The notes under the pieces were generated by a model. The model was given only the letters and a program-made list of their open reading frames with translations. It did not search any database and was not told the origin of the DNA. A program made the translations under genes and the position numbers. Positions 48,461-61,500 of a DNA stretch of 64,000 bases are shown piece after piece. Location: NCBI GenBank assembly GCA_036874045.1, contig JAZBRI010000011.1, positions 12,716,501-12,780,500 on the forward strand. Reading direction: 5' to 3'. This DNA comes from Cymodocea nodosa. Taxonomy: Eukaryota > Streptophyta > Magnoliopsida > Alismatales > Cymodoceaceae. Within the stretch, counting starts at the first letter, position 1, and every line of letters begins with the position of its first letter.

Positions 48461-49110
48461 ATGGGAGGTTGCATGACGAAGCCCGGAGGATTGAAGGCAA
48501 CCACCGATAAGCATGCGCCGTCGAACCCCAACCAATCTGTTGATGCAGCTGCTGCTTTGCTAGATAAGGAGAAGGCCGGCGCTGTGGTGGTGGTGGTGGT
48601 GGACCACAACAACAACACCGCAGACAGGTTTATGGATCTGCTCTCGAAGGAGGAGGTAAACGTTACGTGGATATCAGCAATTCGAGTGTTTGGGTATTGC
48701 TTTAAACTTTGAAGTCTGTGATTCATTAGCAGGAGCGAAATGGAGTTGCAGAAGTCGACGACGACTCCCGACGGCCGCCGGAAGGTGCCGTCACGGCACC
48801 GGTGCAAGCCGGAGAACCAGCGGAACAAGAACGCCAACCTGTACTGGACGAGACGACTGCTTGTGCTGGAAAGGACAGCAGAACCCAGCAGGATGGAAAC
48901 CCAACCAAGGCTGAGGATTCTGCCGAGCAGGAACCAGTGGAAGCCGGACATGTTGTCGACGAGCAAAAGGTGATGGAAGGGGTAAAATCATGCGACGTCA
49001 TGGACGACAAAGTCGATGAAGAAGCGGCGGATGGGAAGAAGCCTTTGGAGGTTGAAGCTGAGACGACGACGACAGCTGCCGTGGACAAAAAGCCAGAGGT
49101 TTCCGTTTGA
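48461..49110 (+). CDS. Small acidic protein with N-terminal MGGC acylation motif, function unknown
   Basis: Two exons, 48461-48655 and 48733-49110, join at GAG|GTAAAC...TAGCAG|GAG to 190 residues. The N-terminus MGGCMTKPGG has Gly2 and Cys4, the pattern for myristoylation plus palmitoylation, so plasma-membrane attachment is likely (inference). A run of six valines (AVVVVVVDHNNN) is followed by MDLLSKEEERNG. The second exon is rich in Glu, Asp, Ala, Lys and Thr (EPAEQERQPV, DEEAADGKK, EAETTTTAAVDKK) and probably disordered, with no domain I know. Proteins beginning MGGC(A/M)TKP occur in plants as uncharacterised proteins, by recall. A TATA box upstream supports the start. The short 77-bp intron has normal splice signals; without splicing, translation would stop soon after it. 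Confidence 0.8.
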
Positions 49111-49574
49111 GAGGGAAGGAAGGAAGTTGTACATGATCGTATTTCACGATTTATTTACGAAAAAAAAAATTCTTTAATTTATTAATGTCTTTTATTTTCT
49201 AAGAGTGAACCGCCGACGTATCAACACAATCTTATTAAATTGGGGAAAAGATTGTCTGTTCCAATTTAATTGAATTATAAATAGAATTTTTTGCTAGATA
49301 TTACTTTATTTTATTTATTATTCAAAAATCCTTTAATACGAGATTATAGACAGCTGTATTTATATTTTTCCCGTATTTAAATAAATGAATAGTGATATTT
49401 GGCAAATAATACTTATAATTTGTATTAAATTTAAAATTTGACGCAAATTTGCAATCGCGGTACTCGCACCTGCCTCGACATAAGAGAGAAACCCGATGGC
49501 GGTCGCATGCATCGACTTCCGTAGCCCAACCCGAAGTGTCTCCCTGCGCCGACTGCCCACGGGTAACGGGAGAG
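49111..49574. other. Intergenic between the MGGC and WD40 genes
   Basis: AT-rich 3' flank of the MGGC gene (to about 49440), then a more GC-rich leader of the WD40 gene. No TATA box is obvious and no extra gene is seen. Confidence 0.65.
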
Positions 49575-52500
49575 ATGTTGGAAGCCAAGAGCCTGCGGAA
49601 AGCCGTCATCCCCGCATCCCTTCTCCAGAACCCTTCCCCCGGAAGCCTCCAGTCCAATCGCCTCGCTATCCATGTCGGTCTTACTAGCTCGCCTTACTCC
49701 CCCTCCTCTTCTCTGCCGCCCTAATCCATTCGATTCACCTCATTTTATGCAATGACTTTTGCTTTTTCCCCTTTTGTTCAGGTTAGTGGAGATGGATCTT
49801 CTTGCTCTGTCTACGTCGCGTCCGGATGCCGTGTCTACAAAATCGAGGCAACCAAGCACACCATCTGTTCTCTTTTTTCCTTCATAAATTTTCTATCTTA
49901 TCGTGTCTCTTGTTTAGTGTTGTTCGGCACATGAATGCTGTTTTTAATTTTCTTTATTGCAGTTAGTTAATCTAGGAAGAGAGTTAAGGCCTACGAAACT
50001 AAGATGAAATGTTTAGAAAATTCGTAATTTATTTTTCTTGATATAATATATCCTACGTGCCATAGTTATTAAGACATCAAGGCACTATAATGTGCCTAAG
50101 TGACACATACGCATCCATTTAAATATCCATTTTTTACTTTCCATGGTTATATTATATATATTTTTAATATTTAGTAGTAACCATGCATGCTTAGTTTTAT
50201 TATTTCCTAAATAACATTGAGATACATAAATAGTCATAAGATAATATCATGAAATGTAATAATGCTAATATTTTATTTCAAAAATATGTATGATTATATA
50301 ATTTTGTATATCTCAGATTCTCAGTAATATAATATTAGAAAACTATATCTAAGTTTATCTGCAAAGAATTTTTTAAAAAAAATTAAATAATATATATATT
50401 TAATCAGACAACCTAATAGAAGATCAACCTTAAGTGCAAGGTATGGTCAGCCTCTCTTAGGCATGACCTAGTCATGCTTGGATGCCTAGGCGGCGCTTAG
50501 ATGCTTCTATTGGTAAATTTGATACATTCATATGCATTGTTCAATGGTTGCTGCATTGCGATCAGTCTGAAATCCATTAATGTGTATGCTCTTTCGTCTT
50601 AGGCTGCATTTGAGATTAATTTTAGGCCTTTTGAATTTTACGTGGTCAAAACTTTGGGAAAAATTATTCTTGAAAACCTTCAACTTGATAGAATTTGAGA
50701 AGAATCTTGGAGATTTTGCATAATTCTTTTCAGTTACAACAACAATAACAACAAACCAAGCTATAATCTCACTACATGGGGTCGGCCAAATGAATCCTTT
50801 TCATAATGCTCTGCAGTTAATTTCTCTAAAATCATAGAATTAAAAAAAATTTGATTTTGTTTGATTTTATACATTACTCTTTTTTTACAGAAAATCTGAT
50901 GGTAAAATTTAGTCAAAATGGAGAAAGATTTCAAATGGATTTTGTACAGTGATTTAAAATTTTGCAATTTTTCATTATCTTGAAATCAACATAGAATGAC
51001 AATTTTACAAAATTTTTCCTTCCTAAAATTTTATCCAAACCATATCTTAGAATAGTCTACAATGCATTCCAGTTTTTTTTGTTCCTTGCAGATATCTATG
51101 GAAGATTTGGTGATTTGCAAGGGCAAAGACAGTTTACTTATTCCTATTCCAGGACAGGTTGTTGTACTGGTATTGGCCAGTAATTTTATGATGGTTGCTT
51201 GCTTCAAAATTTTTGTTAGAAATTACACTTATGATTCCATATTTGTTTGATTGTTATATTAGTTTATGAAGGATTGAAAACCACCCATGTAGTTATTCAC
51301 TGACTAAATGGCAAATGAAGAACAATGAAGCAAATCATAAGAAGATGAGATATTGTACTAATTCAGCTATTATTATTTTAGTCCCTATGCCTCACCACAA
51401 CATGGGCTTCCATTATTCACCATTTAAACTCCTTTGCAAATGCAAAGACAACCTTTTTATACGAGATCTCTAATCACATAAAATTGAAGAGTTTTAAGCT
51501 TTTGTGAGAGAAAGAGAGAGTTGAGCACAAGCCTTTTATGGAGAAATTACATGAGTATGGTAATTATAGAATGATTCTCCATTGTGCCTAAACAGTTGTA
51601 CACCAATGACTACAGGTAGATACAAAAGAATCTGAATCAAATAGGATGGCATCTGACTTAACACAATGCTCTACATGAACAACCAGGCATTTGATTGGAC
51701 ATCTGTCAAAAACTTTATTCACAAACTAAACACAAACAGACGTTAGACAGACATCCAAAACATTCTCTTTGCATGTGCTCACTTGTTTTGAATGTCTGGT
51801 TTTCCTTCTGATTTTGCAGTGATAATATTTTGATTTTGAGTGCTATAAAATTCAAACTATTTCCTAGAATTCTACACATTCTAAAAACAATTGTAACAGC
51901 TAGTTTTCATAATAGGGTATTCACAATACTTAAATCTTGTCATGTTTTTAGTGTTATGAAATTCAAATAGAATCAAAAAATTTTCTTAAAGCATATGATT
52001 GATTTGTCCAACACATTTAAAAATTCTCAAACATTCCAAATCAATTTGAATTGTTTCTAATATCACAATATTTCATAAATGATTTCACAACACTATAAAT
52101 TGAATTTCATATTTCATTAAGAAAAAAAGGTATAATCTGACATCCAATAACCTCCACTTTATTTTTTGATAATGACAACATAAAAAATGAAACATGCACT
52201 AAATTCATAAAATCATGAAAAGTCGCAATCGCAATTCTCCTTCTAACCCAAATAATGAGATAGAATGAAAAATTTCTAACCCTAAATAAGAGTCATGAAC
52301 GTACAATCAATTTGTTTCATATCAAAGACATTTAACGTTAGATTCTATCTCTGATGACATGTCAGAATTTCTAATTGTCCACATGGAAATTGGATGCTGG
52401 TTTTACAAGATGTTTGGACCATGTCAGTATCATGCTAGTGTTAACATGTGTTGGTGGAAGTTGGTGAATTTTGTACTTAGTTTGGTCTACGTCAACTATC

Positions 52501-55500
52501 TGCGATTATTTGATAAGAAAGCTTTGTTTTCTTCCTCCATTCATTTTTGTACATTTATCTCATTTTTGCTCCTCTCCTCTTCTAGTTTTCTTCTTCTATG
52601 GAATTCAATTTACATGGAAATCTAGAAGAGCATTGTAAATGTGCAATAGTCAAATCTTGTCATATAGTAATGTTATGGAATTCAAATTCTTTTTTAATGT
52701 ACATGATTGATTTGTCAACACATGCTCAAAATTTCTCAATCATTCCAATGTAATTTGAATTGTTTTTAATATCACAATATTTTACATATGATTTCACAAT
52801 ACTAAATTGAATTTTATATTTTATCAATCAAAACCTACAACATATAATATCCAACGGTTTGCTTTTTTATTCTATCCTGATTGTATGAGATTTATCTTAC
52901 TTGTAAAGGTCAAGCATTGTGCATTAGTTGATCGTTGTCCTCATCGTTCAGAGATCCAAACTATTGTGCTTGCAGGTGGAAATGGTATCTACTTCTTTCA
53001 GATTGTCTGTCTTAGCTGGCATTTGGGAATTACCTGTTAATGTAGTTATATATTGTCAATTATCTATTGTATGGTCCACAATATTCTTATTTTTTTTCTT
53101 CAGTTACATGCACTTCTACCATCAAAAAAGCAAGCTTATGGGCATTTTTCTTTTCATTGCCATAATGCTACATATATTAATAGATATATTTTTGCCATCA
53201 TGCTGTTTCTTGGCTGACTGATATTCATATCAATTGTTTCCTTGGATTGATACTTTAGTCGCTTTATACAATTCTATTTTTTCTGTTTCATAAAAGATGT
53301 TCTTTGGCCATGATAAGGTTGTTCTACTCTGATCTAGAAGTTATGGGTTTGAATTCCAGTAAACAACCTCTTTATTTATGGAGGTAGGATTGCATATAAT
53401 TGGACCCTCCCTGTACCTTTTGTTGATGGGTGTCTTGTGCTCTAGGCTTGCTCCTTTTCTTACCTATTAACTAGTTACAGATCTAAAAAGCTATTCCAAT
53501 GTTGTTTTTGGATGGGAAACTATGAGCAATTATGGTTATTCTTATCTCCTAATATATTTAAACTTATTGATTTTGGAAGATCTTTTCTTTACACAAACCA
53601 TTCTCTCTTAAGAACATCTTAACAAATATAGATATCTATTGAAATTTGGAAATTCAACTTAAAATCAACTGACAATGAGTGGTAATATCCATCTATATAT
53701 TAATTCATATTTTTTTTGAAATTTCATCGATGTAGCACTATTTTATCACTCTCTCTCAGTTGTGATATTCTTTAAGTTCTTTAAGTGTCTCTTTTTATGG
53801 GATAGATATGTATGGATCCATTTAGATATTTTTTTGGTTTAATACTATGTTAAAATGTGGACATCTAATTCAACATTAATTAGCAATGAGTAGAGAGCTC
53901 CATCAATATATTAATCCGTAATTTGTTTTAAATTTCACCCATGTAGAACTATTCCATCATTTATTATTTGATTCAAAATAAGGTTTTGATCTCTTTGTAA
54001 CAAGTTTTTACTGTTCAGTTCCTTTCCCGTTTATTAAGTTCTCTGATGATTGTGATATATAGTTGGATAACCTTATTGGTTGATTTAAAGGTAAATATGT
54101 TTTTATTCCTGTTTTGGTCAGTCGATGCATGCTTAATTTCCTATTTATTTAGTAATCTCTCTGATGATTATGATTTATTTAAGATATATAATTAGACAGA
54201 CCTTTTAGCTGATTTAAAAGTAAATATATTTTTATTCTTGTTGTGGTCAGATGATGCATACTCAATTTTGGGTACAGTGGATTCATTTGGTCACCTCATT
54301 GTATCTCGGCTTGAAACAACTGGTGCAGGTACTTGCTTTTTTTTAATGTCAAAAGGTTTCTCAAACAATGAGGCGGAATAAGACCAAAGGAAAAAACACC
54401 ATTCTCTCCCAAAATATGGAAGAACCATATTTGATGAAAAGCAAGTAGGAAATATAACATAGAAAATTCCTATCTCAATCTATTTCGTACAATGCTCTCT
54501 CAAGTAGGAAGAAATCCCTCCTTGATTATCCAAGTGACAACATTGAATACAATGATGGGAAATGGACAAAGTGTTTATTGACAATAAGGGTTGAATTCAG
54601 GACTGTCAAAGGATATCCATCTTTTTTGGTTGATTATGAGCGATTCCCATAGTGTTGTACATGATGTCTTTGAGGTGACATTTGCCTATCATTGCTCTCT
54701 TACTAAAATTTATGATCCGTCTTGCCACAATGTTTGCTTTAAATTCACCCTTCCTTTACCAAGCAAACACATGATCACGACCACTATGACCATGTAAAGA
54801 AGTTTTGCTTATGAAATGATTTTAGGTAGAAGATGGTGTGGTGGCAAATTTCCTTAAAACTTTGCAAAAGATAAATTGCAGCAATAAACTATCTTGGCAC
54901 CATGGATTTGTCCATGTATCTACAAGACGAATTCTAGGTTAGTATTGGACAAAATGGTAGTGACCACTACTAGCTCCTGTCAATATTTGCATCTTAGAGA
55001 TATCAACCACAAATGGTTAATAGACCACCACTAGGTTAGGGCATGAAGGAAGTACAATCTGTTTAATGAAGAGAAAAAAATCTACTCATAGATCTTGTAA
55101 GAGATATCCTTCTCATGCCCTTGAGTCTTTTCAAGGTGTTAATGCATGATTGGTATACATGATCCTATAATGGCTTGAGTTTGTTATAGTCATCACGTGG
55201 CTATTTGTAATTGGACAATGATGTTTATAAATATGTCATATCTGTAGTTGTTGAGGTTTATGCCTCCTATTAAAAATGATTCTACCCTCACTTGTGTATT
55301 CAACATGTATCAAAGACTACCAAAAATTATTGTTATGCTACTCTGGCAAATGAAATTGTTGTCTGAACTCTGGAGTACTCTGAAAAGCATAAGTAGGGGA
55401 ATGTAACAAATCCATTCAATTTTGTAAAACAAGAAGACTCCTGCGTGTATTTGATGAGAGGAACCAAGAACCAGAATAGAATTCTAAACCTTGGTTGATG

Positions 55501-58500
55501 ACACTGTTTCAAATTTCGGCTTGTCATGAGATGAGACTGCATTGGCAACCCTCAAATACCTTAATAAGTCAATAACAGAGAGGAATATTACAAAACAGAA
55601 AACATTGTTTTCTGTATGAGATATATTTCTCCTTTATACTAGAAGATGACATTATACAAAAAGAGAACGGCATCTTCATATAATAAACTCTGTTTTATTA
55701 AGTTAGCCATTTTTCCATGATTGTGGGTGCTATGCCTCGGACATTAGAAGTAAGCTGTTATTGTTTCAAAGGATTAATTCATGCTGTTGTTCCATCTGAT
55801 ACAAATTTCATCATATCAAACACTTTCTTGATGTCCTAGCTGATATTGAACAAGATTAAAATAATCATACATATTACGATAGTTTCTGCCCCTCTTTCAA
55901 ACTCTAGATTCTTATCATGATTTAAAAGTAATGGCTTTACATTCTTGTGACTTGATTTTTGGAAATAGACAGGCTTTCTTATTCAGTGTTACCTCGAGGT
56001 TGTGGTGTTGGAGAAGGTAGCTGGGCTGGTGTCTGCTTCAGCCCATCCCATTGGTCCATGGTAAGAACTACTGTTTCTATTCTAACTAGCTAAAAGCCAT
56101 CAATAAATTATATCTGAATGGAGAGATGTGTGAACTATGATATTGCATAGTTGAGTTTTGTGATATATGTGCATGTGAACTAAGATCATGCATGAGGTGA
56201 CAATTTTACAGTGCTTTTTGGAAACCATTTTACTTAGTGTTAGAATTATAATCTTTGATGATGCTCCTTTGAGTTGGATTTTATAGTGGTATTGATAGAA
56301 AGGCAATGAAGAAAATCATCTTTTATTGATAAAATTACAATGTTGATTGTTAATGAGGGAATAGGTGGAAGTTAAGTTATTCATTAGCAAAGACAATGTC
56401 TTTATGTATAGAGGCTACAAGGAAAAGATCAATATAATTCTAATAATGTGAGACTAAATCCATTACACATGACCCTAATATATTAATATACTGTAACACT
56501 TTCCTTCAAATAGGAGCATCCAACTTGTAACAAATTCAATAACAACTTAAGCATAATTGAAAACAATAGAGATATAAAGAAATATAAAAAACAATTGCTA
56601 TAGTGGTAGTCATTGCAAAAAACAGTAGTTGCTACTGTAGAAGTAGGAATAATTTGAGATAAGTTTAAGAAGAACTATATCTTAGACATTGGTAGATTAA
56701 TCATTTGATGATGCAATCTGAGATAGTAAAATAGGCAAACAAATGTGGCCTATCCCCATGAAGTAAAAACAGATAGATGTAATCTTCCTTCAAAAGTTTT
56801 TTATGAAATCGGTTATTTTACATCCATCATTTTTTTTACATACTTTTCTCTCTCCTCTCCCTCCTCTCTCTTATTTCTCTTCCCTCTCTCTTCATTTTTT
56901 TTTAAAAATTTGCACATGCTTTCTTCGATTTTTGCTTGATTCTAGAGCTCACATATCAGTTTATCTATGATCCAATACTACAATGGGTGATGAGGAGTAA
57001 TGTGGGGAGAGTGGCAATGTTAGTTTGAGCAGGTGGGAGTTGGCTTGGAAGAGGAGAGAGAGGGAGCAGAAACTTCTAAAGAGCTCATAGATTTTGTTCA
57101 TTGATTTCCTATAGATGATGCCGTCGATTGGGCTTGGGTTGCTAAGGGGGATTACCACATCTGTGGTGATGACCTAGGGAGAGTTGGAGGAGCACTATGT
57201 TGACAACAAGGAGAGTTTCATGGCTTGACAACACTGATTGGGAGGGGCACTAGCGACCTGAAGTTGTATCACAGTGGCTGGATGAAGGAAAGGCATCAAT
57301 GGCCTAAAAGCCTTACAACAATGGTGGATGTTAGGCTATTGGTGGTTGATATCATGTTAGAATAAAGAAGAGGTGTAAGTTGAGTTATTTATTAGTAAAT
57401 GGAACGTTTTTATATATAGAGACTACGAGAAGATCAATACAACTCTACTAATGTGAGACCCTCTGTAGTGGGATTATAGTTCAAATTGTTGTAGTTGATT
57501 TTTTTACTTTTACTATTTTTTTTACACAGGCACTTTCCTCTCTTACCTCTTTCTCTCCTCCCCTCTCTTATTTCTCCTTTTTCTCTCTCTCCCCTTTTTA
57601 ACCTGAACATGCTTTCTCCCATCTCTGTCTGATTTTGGAGTCTACGTTATTAGTTTATCCATGGTCCACTACTCGTATGGGTGATGTGGAGCAATGCAAG
57701 AGGAGGCCCAGAAGAGAAGGGTGAAGGAGCAAGAACTTTTGGAGAACTTGCATATTTTATCTACTGATTTCCTGTAGACGATGTCAATGTCAATTGGGCT
57801 TGAGTTGTTGAGGGGGAGTACCATGCTGGTGGCAAGGACCTAGGGAGAAGTTGTTGGAGCATTGCATTGATAGTGGCAAGGAGAGTCTGGTGGCTTGACA
57901 GTTTTGGCTAAGAGGGGTGCTAGTGGCCTAAAGCCACATCCTAGAGGTTGAATGCAAGAGGAGAGGCATCAATGGCCTAGAAGCTTGATGATGGTAAATG
58001 CTAGGCTATTAGTGGTTGGGAGGAGGGTGATGATTAAGGTGTCCCATCTATTTACTTAAATCTCTTGTACTTTTAGGCTCTCAAAAACTTACTTTTGATA
58101 CTATTTTAAGAACAAAAAAATAGGTGAAAGTTTGAGTTATTAGCAAAGAAAATGCTTCAATATATAGAGATTACAAGGATACAACATAAACTCAACGTAA
58201 GAAAGAAAAGTGCCTGTGTAAAAAAAAAAAGTAAAAGTAAAAAATCAATACAACAATAGCAATGTGATACTAAACTCATTACACACACATAACCCTAATA
58301 CATGAATATATTTTAACATGGATATATAGGTGTCATGTTGTCAACTGACATGGTGATGAAATTATTTCATTGAAGGATGTCCATGTTTAATCCACAATTA
58401 GATTGAAATGTTACACCATCTGTCCATTTCATCATGTAGTGTATGAATTGGGTAGAGACATGTAGGTGAACAAAAGTTGGGCTAATGAATAATAGTGAAC

Positions 58501-61500
58501 TGCAAGCACAATGTTTGTTGCAATTGTAAGACATTTGGTTTTTGTTTCAAATCTGCAAGGTCAGTGAAAAATTATGGAATAAAAGCAAGGGCGATTATTT
58601 ATTTATTTAATCTGAACATTACTCCAAGTTCTAGCTGTTTCTAATAACTAAAATTGCAGGTTGCAGTTGCACAAAGCTTTTGCAAAACCATTGATTTGTA
58701 TGACCAAGATATCCATCTTCAAAGCTTACATACGTGAGTTATTCATACAAATCCTAGTATATTCTTTACAGATATTTTTGAAAACAAACTAAATTGTGAT
58801 GTAAAAATTCTTTGAGTGAAGTGCTTTAGTTATATCAAATTTTCTGAAGGATTTTATATCTAATCATGAACCATTAGGCTACTGGATACATGAGTTGCAT
58901 TCTATACCACAACTTTCCAACATAGCCACAATCATTTCCGTCATGACTATAAATAGTTATATACTCATACATGCCTTATGGTGCCATCCTCCCTTGATGC
59001 AACTATATCTTGGATATCCTCACACTTGCATAGATGCTGGAGCAATCACATGCCTACACCAATGTTGCCCACTCCCTGTTTGAGGTGTCACTATGCTATT
59101 AGAACCATCTCCATATCAATGGCTCATTTGTATGCTACAGCACGGGACATTGACTTGTCTAAAAAATCCTTCCTATGCTGTAGATAGAGTTTGTCAATAC
59201 ATGTCATCCCCAAAAATGCAGTACTGAATCACCATCAAATACATCCTCTGCTATCCCAAGTACACCTTTTCATTTGTTTTGCTCATTTGTGGCTCTCAAA
59301 GCTCTCTTCTCATGGCTTATAGTGATGCCAAATGGACTGATTGTTTTGTCTATTATTGCTTCATTGGTGGCTATGCTATTTTTATTGGTGACAACTTGAT
59401 CTCTTGGGCTAGTTACAAACAACACACTATTGCTCACTCACCTACCAAGTTAGAGTACAAAACCATTGCTAATGTCACTACTCAATCTCTCCTTCATGTA
59501 CGACATCTCCTACCTTCACAATCTCCTAATGTTTGGTGTGGCAACTTGAGTACCACCTTTCTCTTTGCCAATCCGGTGTTCCATGCTTGCACTAGGCATA
59601 TCAAAGTCAATTATCACTTTGTTTAGGAGCTTGTTACCAAACAGCAACTTCATTTGAGAAGCTCTTTGACAAGTTGACGGTTCACCCTTCTCGTCATCTA
59701 TATGAGGGGGACTTTTGGTCCATACAATCCAATTTATGTATTCTGTTTCAAGCTTTATGCATTTGGTTGTAACAACCTTGTTTGTCTTCCTTTGTAATTA
59801 TTTGCCATAAATATAGTGCACCCAAGTTTATTAAGGTGCCTAGGTGGTAGCCTTGGATTCCTTGAGAGCCTGGGTGCCCATTTTAATATATATTTTTTAT
59901 TTTAAAATATGTATATGTATAGTTATTTATATATATTTATGTATATTAATACGTAAAAATACATAAATAAATAATGTAAACTAACATAGAAAAATGTGTA
60001 AACAGCAAGCACAACAATATGATATTTAAAAGTGTCACAACTTATAAATTAACTTTTGTTAAAAGTCATTACACAATAACAAAATAAGATACAAAGTTTT
60101 AAATGACACTAAATTAAAAAGATCATTGTTAGAAAACATTAAAAAATACCTTATATAGATATTACTTAGATCTCTAATTGGATCCAAAAAAGATCTGGTT
60201 AGGTCCTACGTAGTGTTGGGCATATCTGGATATTGCCCAGTAAATGCTTGTGTGGCTAGGTGTCCACTTTAATATCTATGAATGCACCCTAAGGCTTAAT
60301 ATGTAGAGCCATTTCATTCTTTGTGTAAATGTAAAGCCATTCCTCTCATTCTTTGTGTAGCACTAACAAGTATTGAAATGATTCCATGAAATAAAAAATA
60401 ACAGTAACCTGAAAAGTGGAAAATTAAAACATTTACTAATTTGCCAATTTTTGAATAGGACACAATCAACTAATCTTTAATGTTATTTAGTGCTTCTAAA
60501 TCGTCTTTCATGAATCTTTGTCTTGTTCTTCCTTATCTTTCAGGTTGTGGTATCCATCTTGTTTAACCTTCTTACAAAGTCCACTTGCTGGGAGAGATGG
60601 TTCTCCTGTGATTGCTGTTGGTGAAGGAAGCCAAGTATGAAATTTTGATTTAGCATCAAGTCATGATTGGCACTTGTTTTGTGTATATAGATGTGGTACA
60701 TGTCCTTTCTGATTTGTTGAAACTGCAGCTTAGCATATGGGATTTAAGGATGAAGGAAAATGGTGGTTGCGTACAAAGAATTTGTGGTTCAATTGGGGAC
60801 ATCATCTACGCTGTCAGTAGTTCCTTGTCTGGATTTGTTGCAACTGGTGGATCTGATCGTACTGTAACCGTATATGACCCTCGGAGGTTGGAAACCTACA
60901 GCTCAACTTGATACCTTTTTTGTTAAAAGGACATTGTTGAACTGTTGTATAGCCATTCTTCTGTATAATAGGTTTTTTTGTGTGTAAATCCTCCTTTATT
61001 TTGATTGTCTTTCTGTATAAGAACATCTATTCTATATTTGTCTCACTCATTTTTGTTCAACGTATTTCTGACAGATGGTCTGCCCTGTCAAGATGGGTTA
61101 ACTGCTCAAAATACGAGGTTTCTTATTTAGTTTGGCTATATGCCATATTCTTCATTTTATGAACTGTGTTCCATTGCGATTCCTGGTTGATGAATTGTAA
61201 ACTTAATAGATTATGAGTTAATAGATGAGCTTGTCATTGTATCAGTCTAATGAACAATCGATTGTATTCAATCCATTTTGATGCAGATAACAGGTCTGTC
61301 CTTCTCCTCTATTGATTCGGACTATATCTTCGTCCATGGATTAGATTATGAGGTAATAATATAATAATTAGGAGTTTCACTTTCTTTCAAAGTCTAGTAT
61401 GTCCTGAGACTGCGTGCAAATGAGTCTTCTTTCTATTCTCCATTTTGCAGTAAGACAAATATTTTCTATGGTAGAACATTTCTATTGATGGGCTACATCT

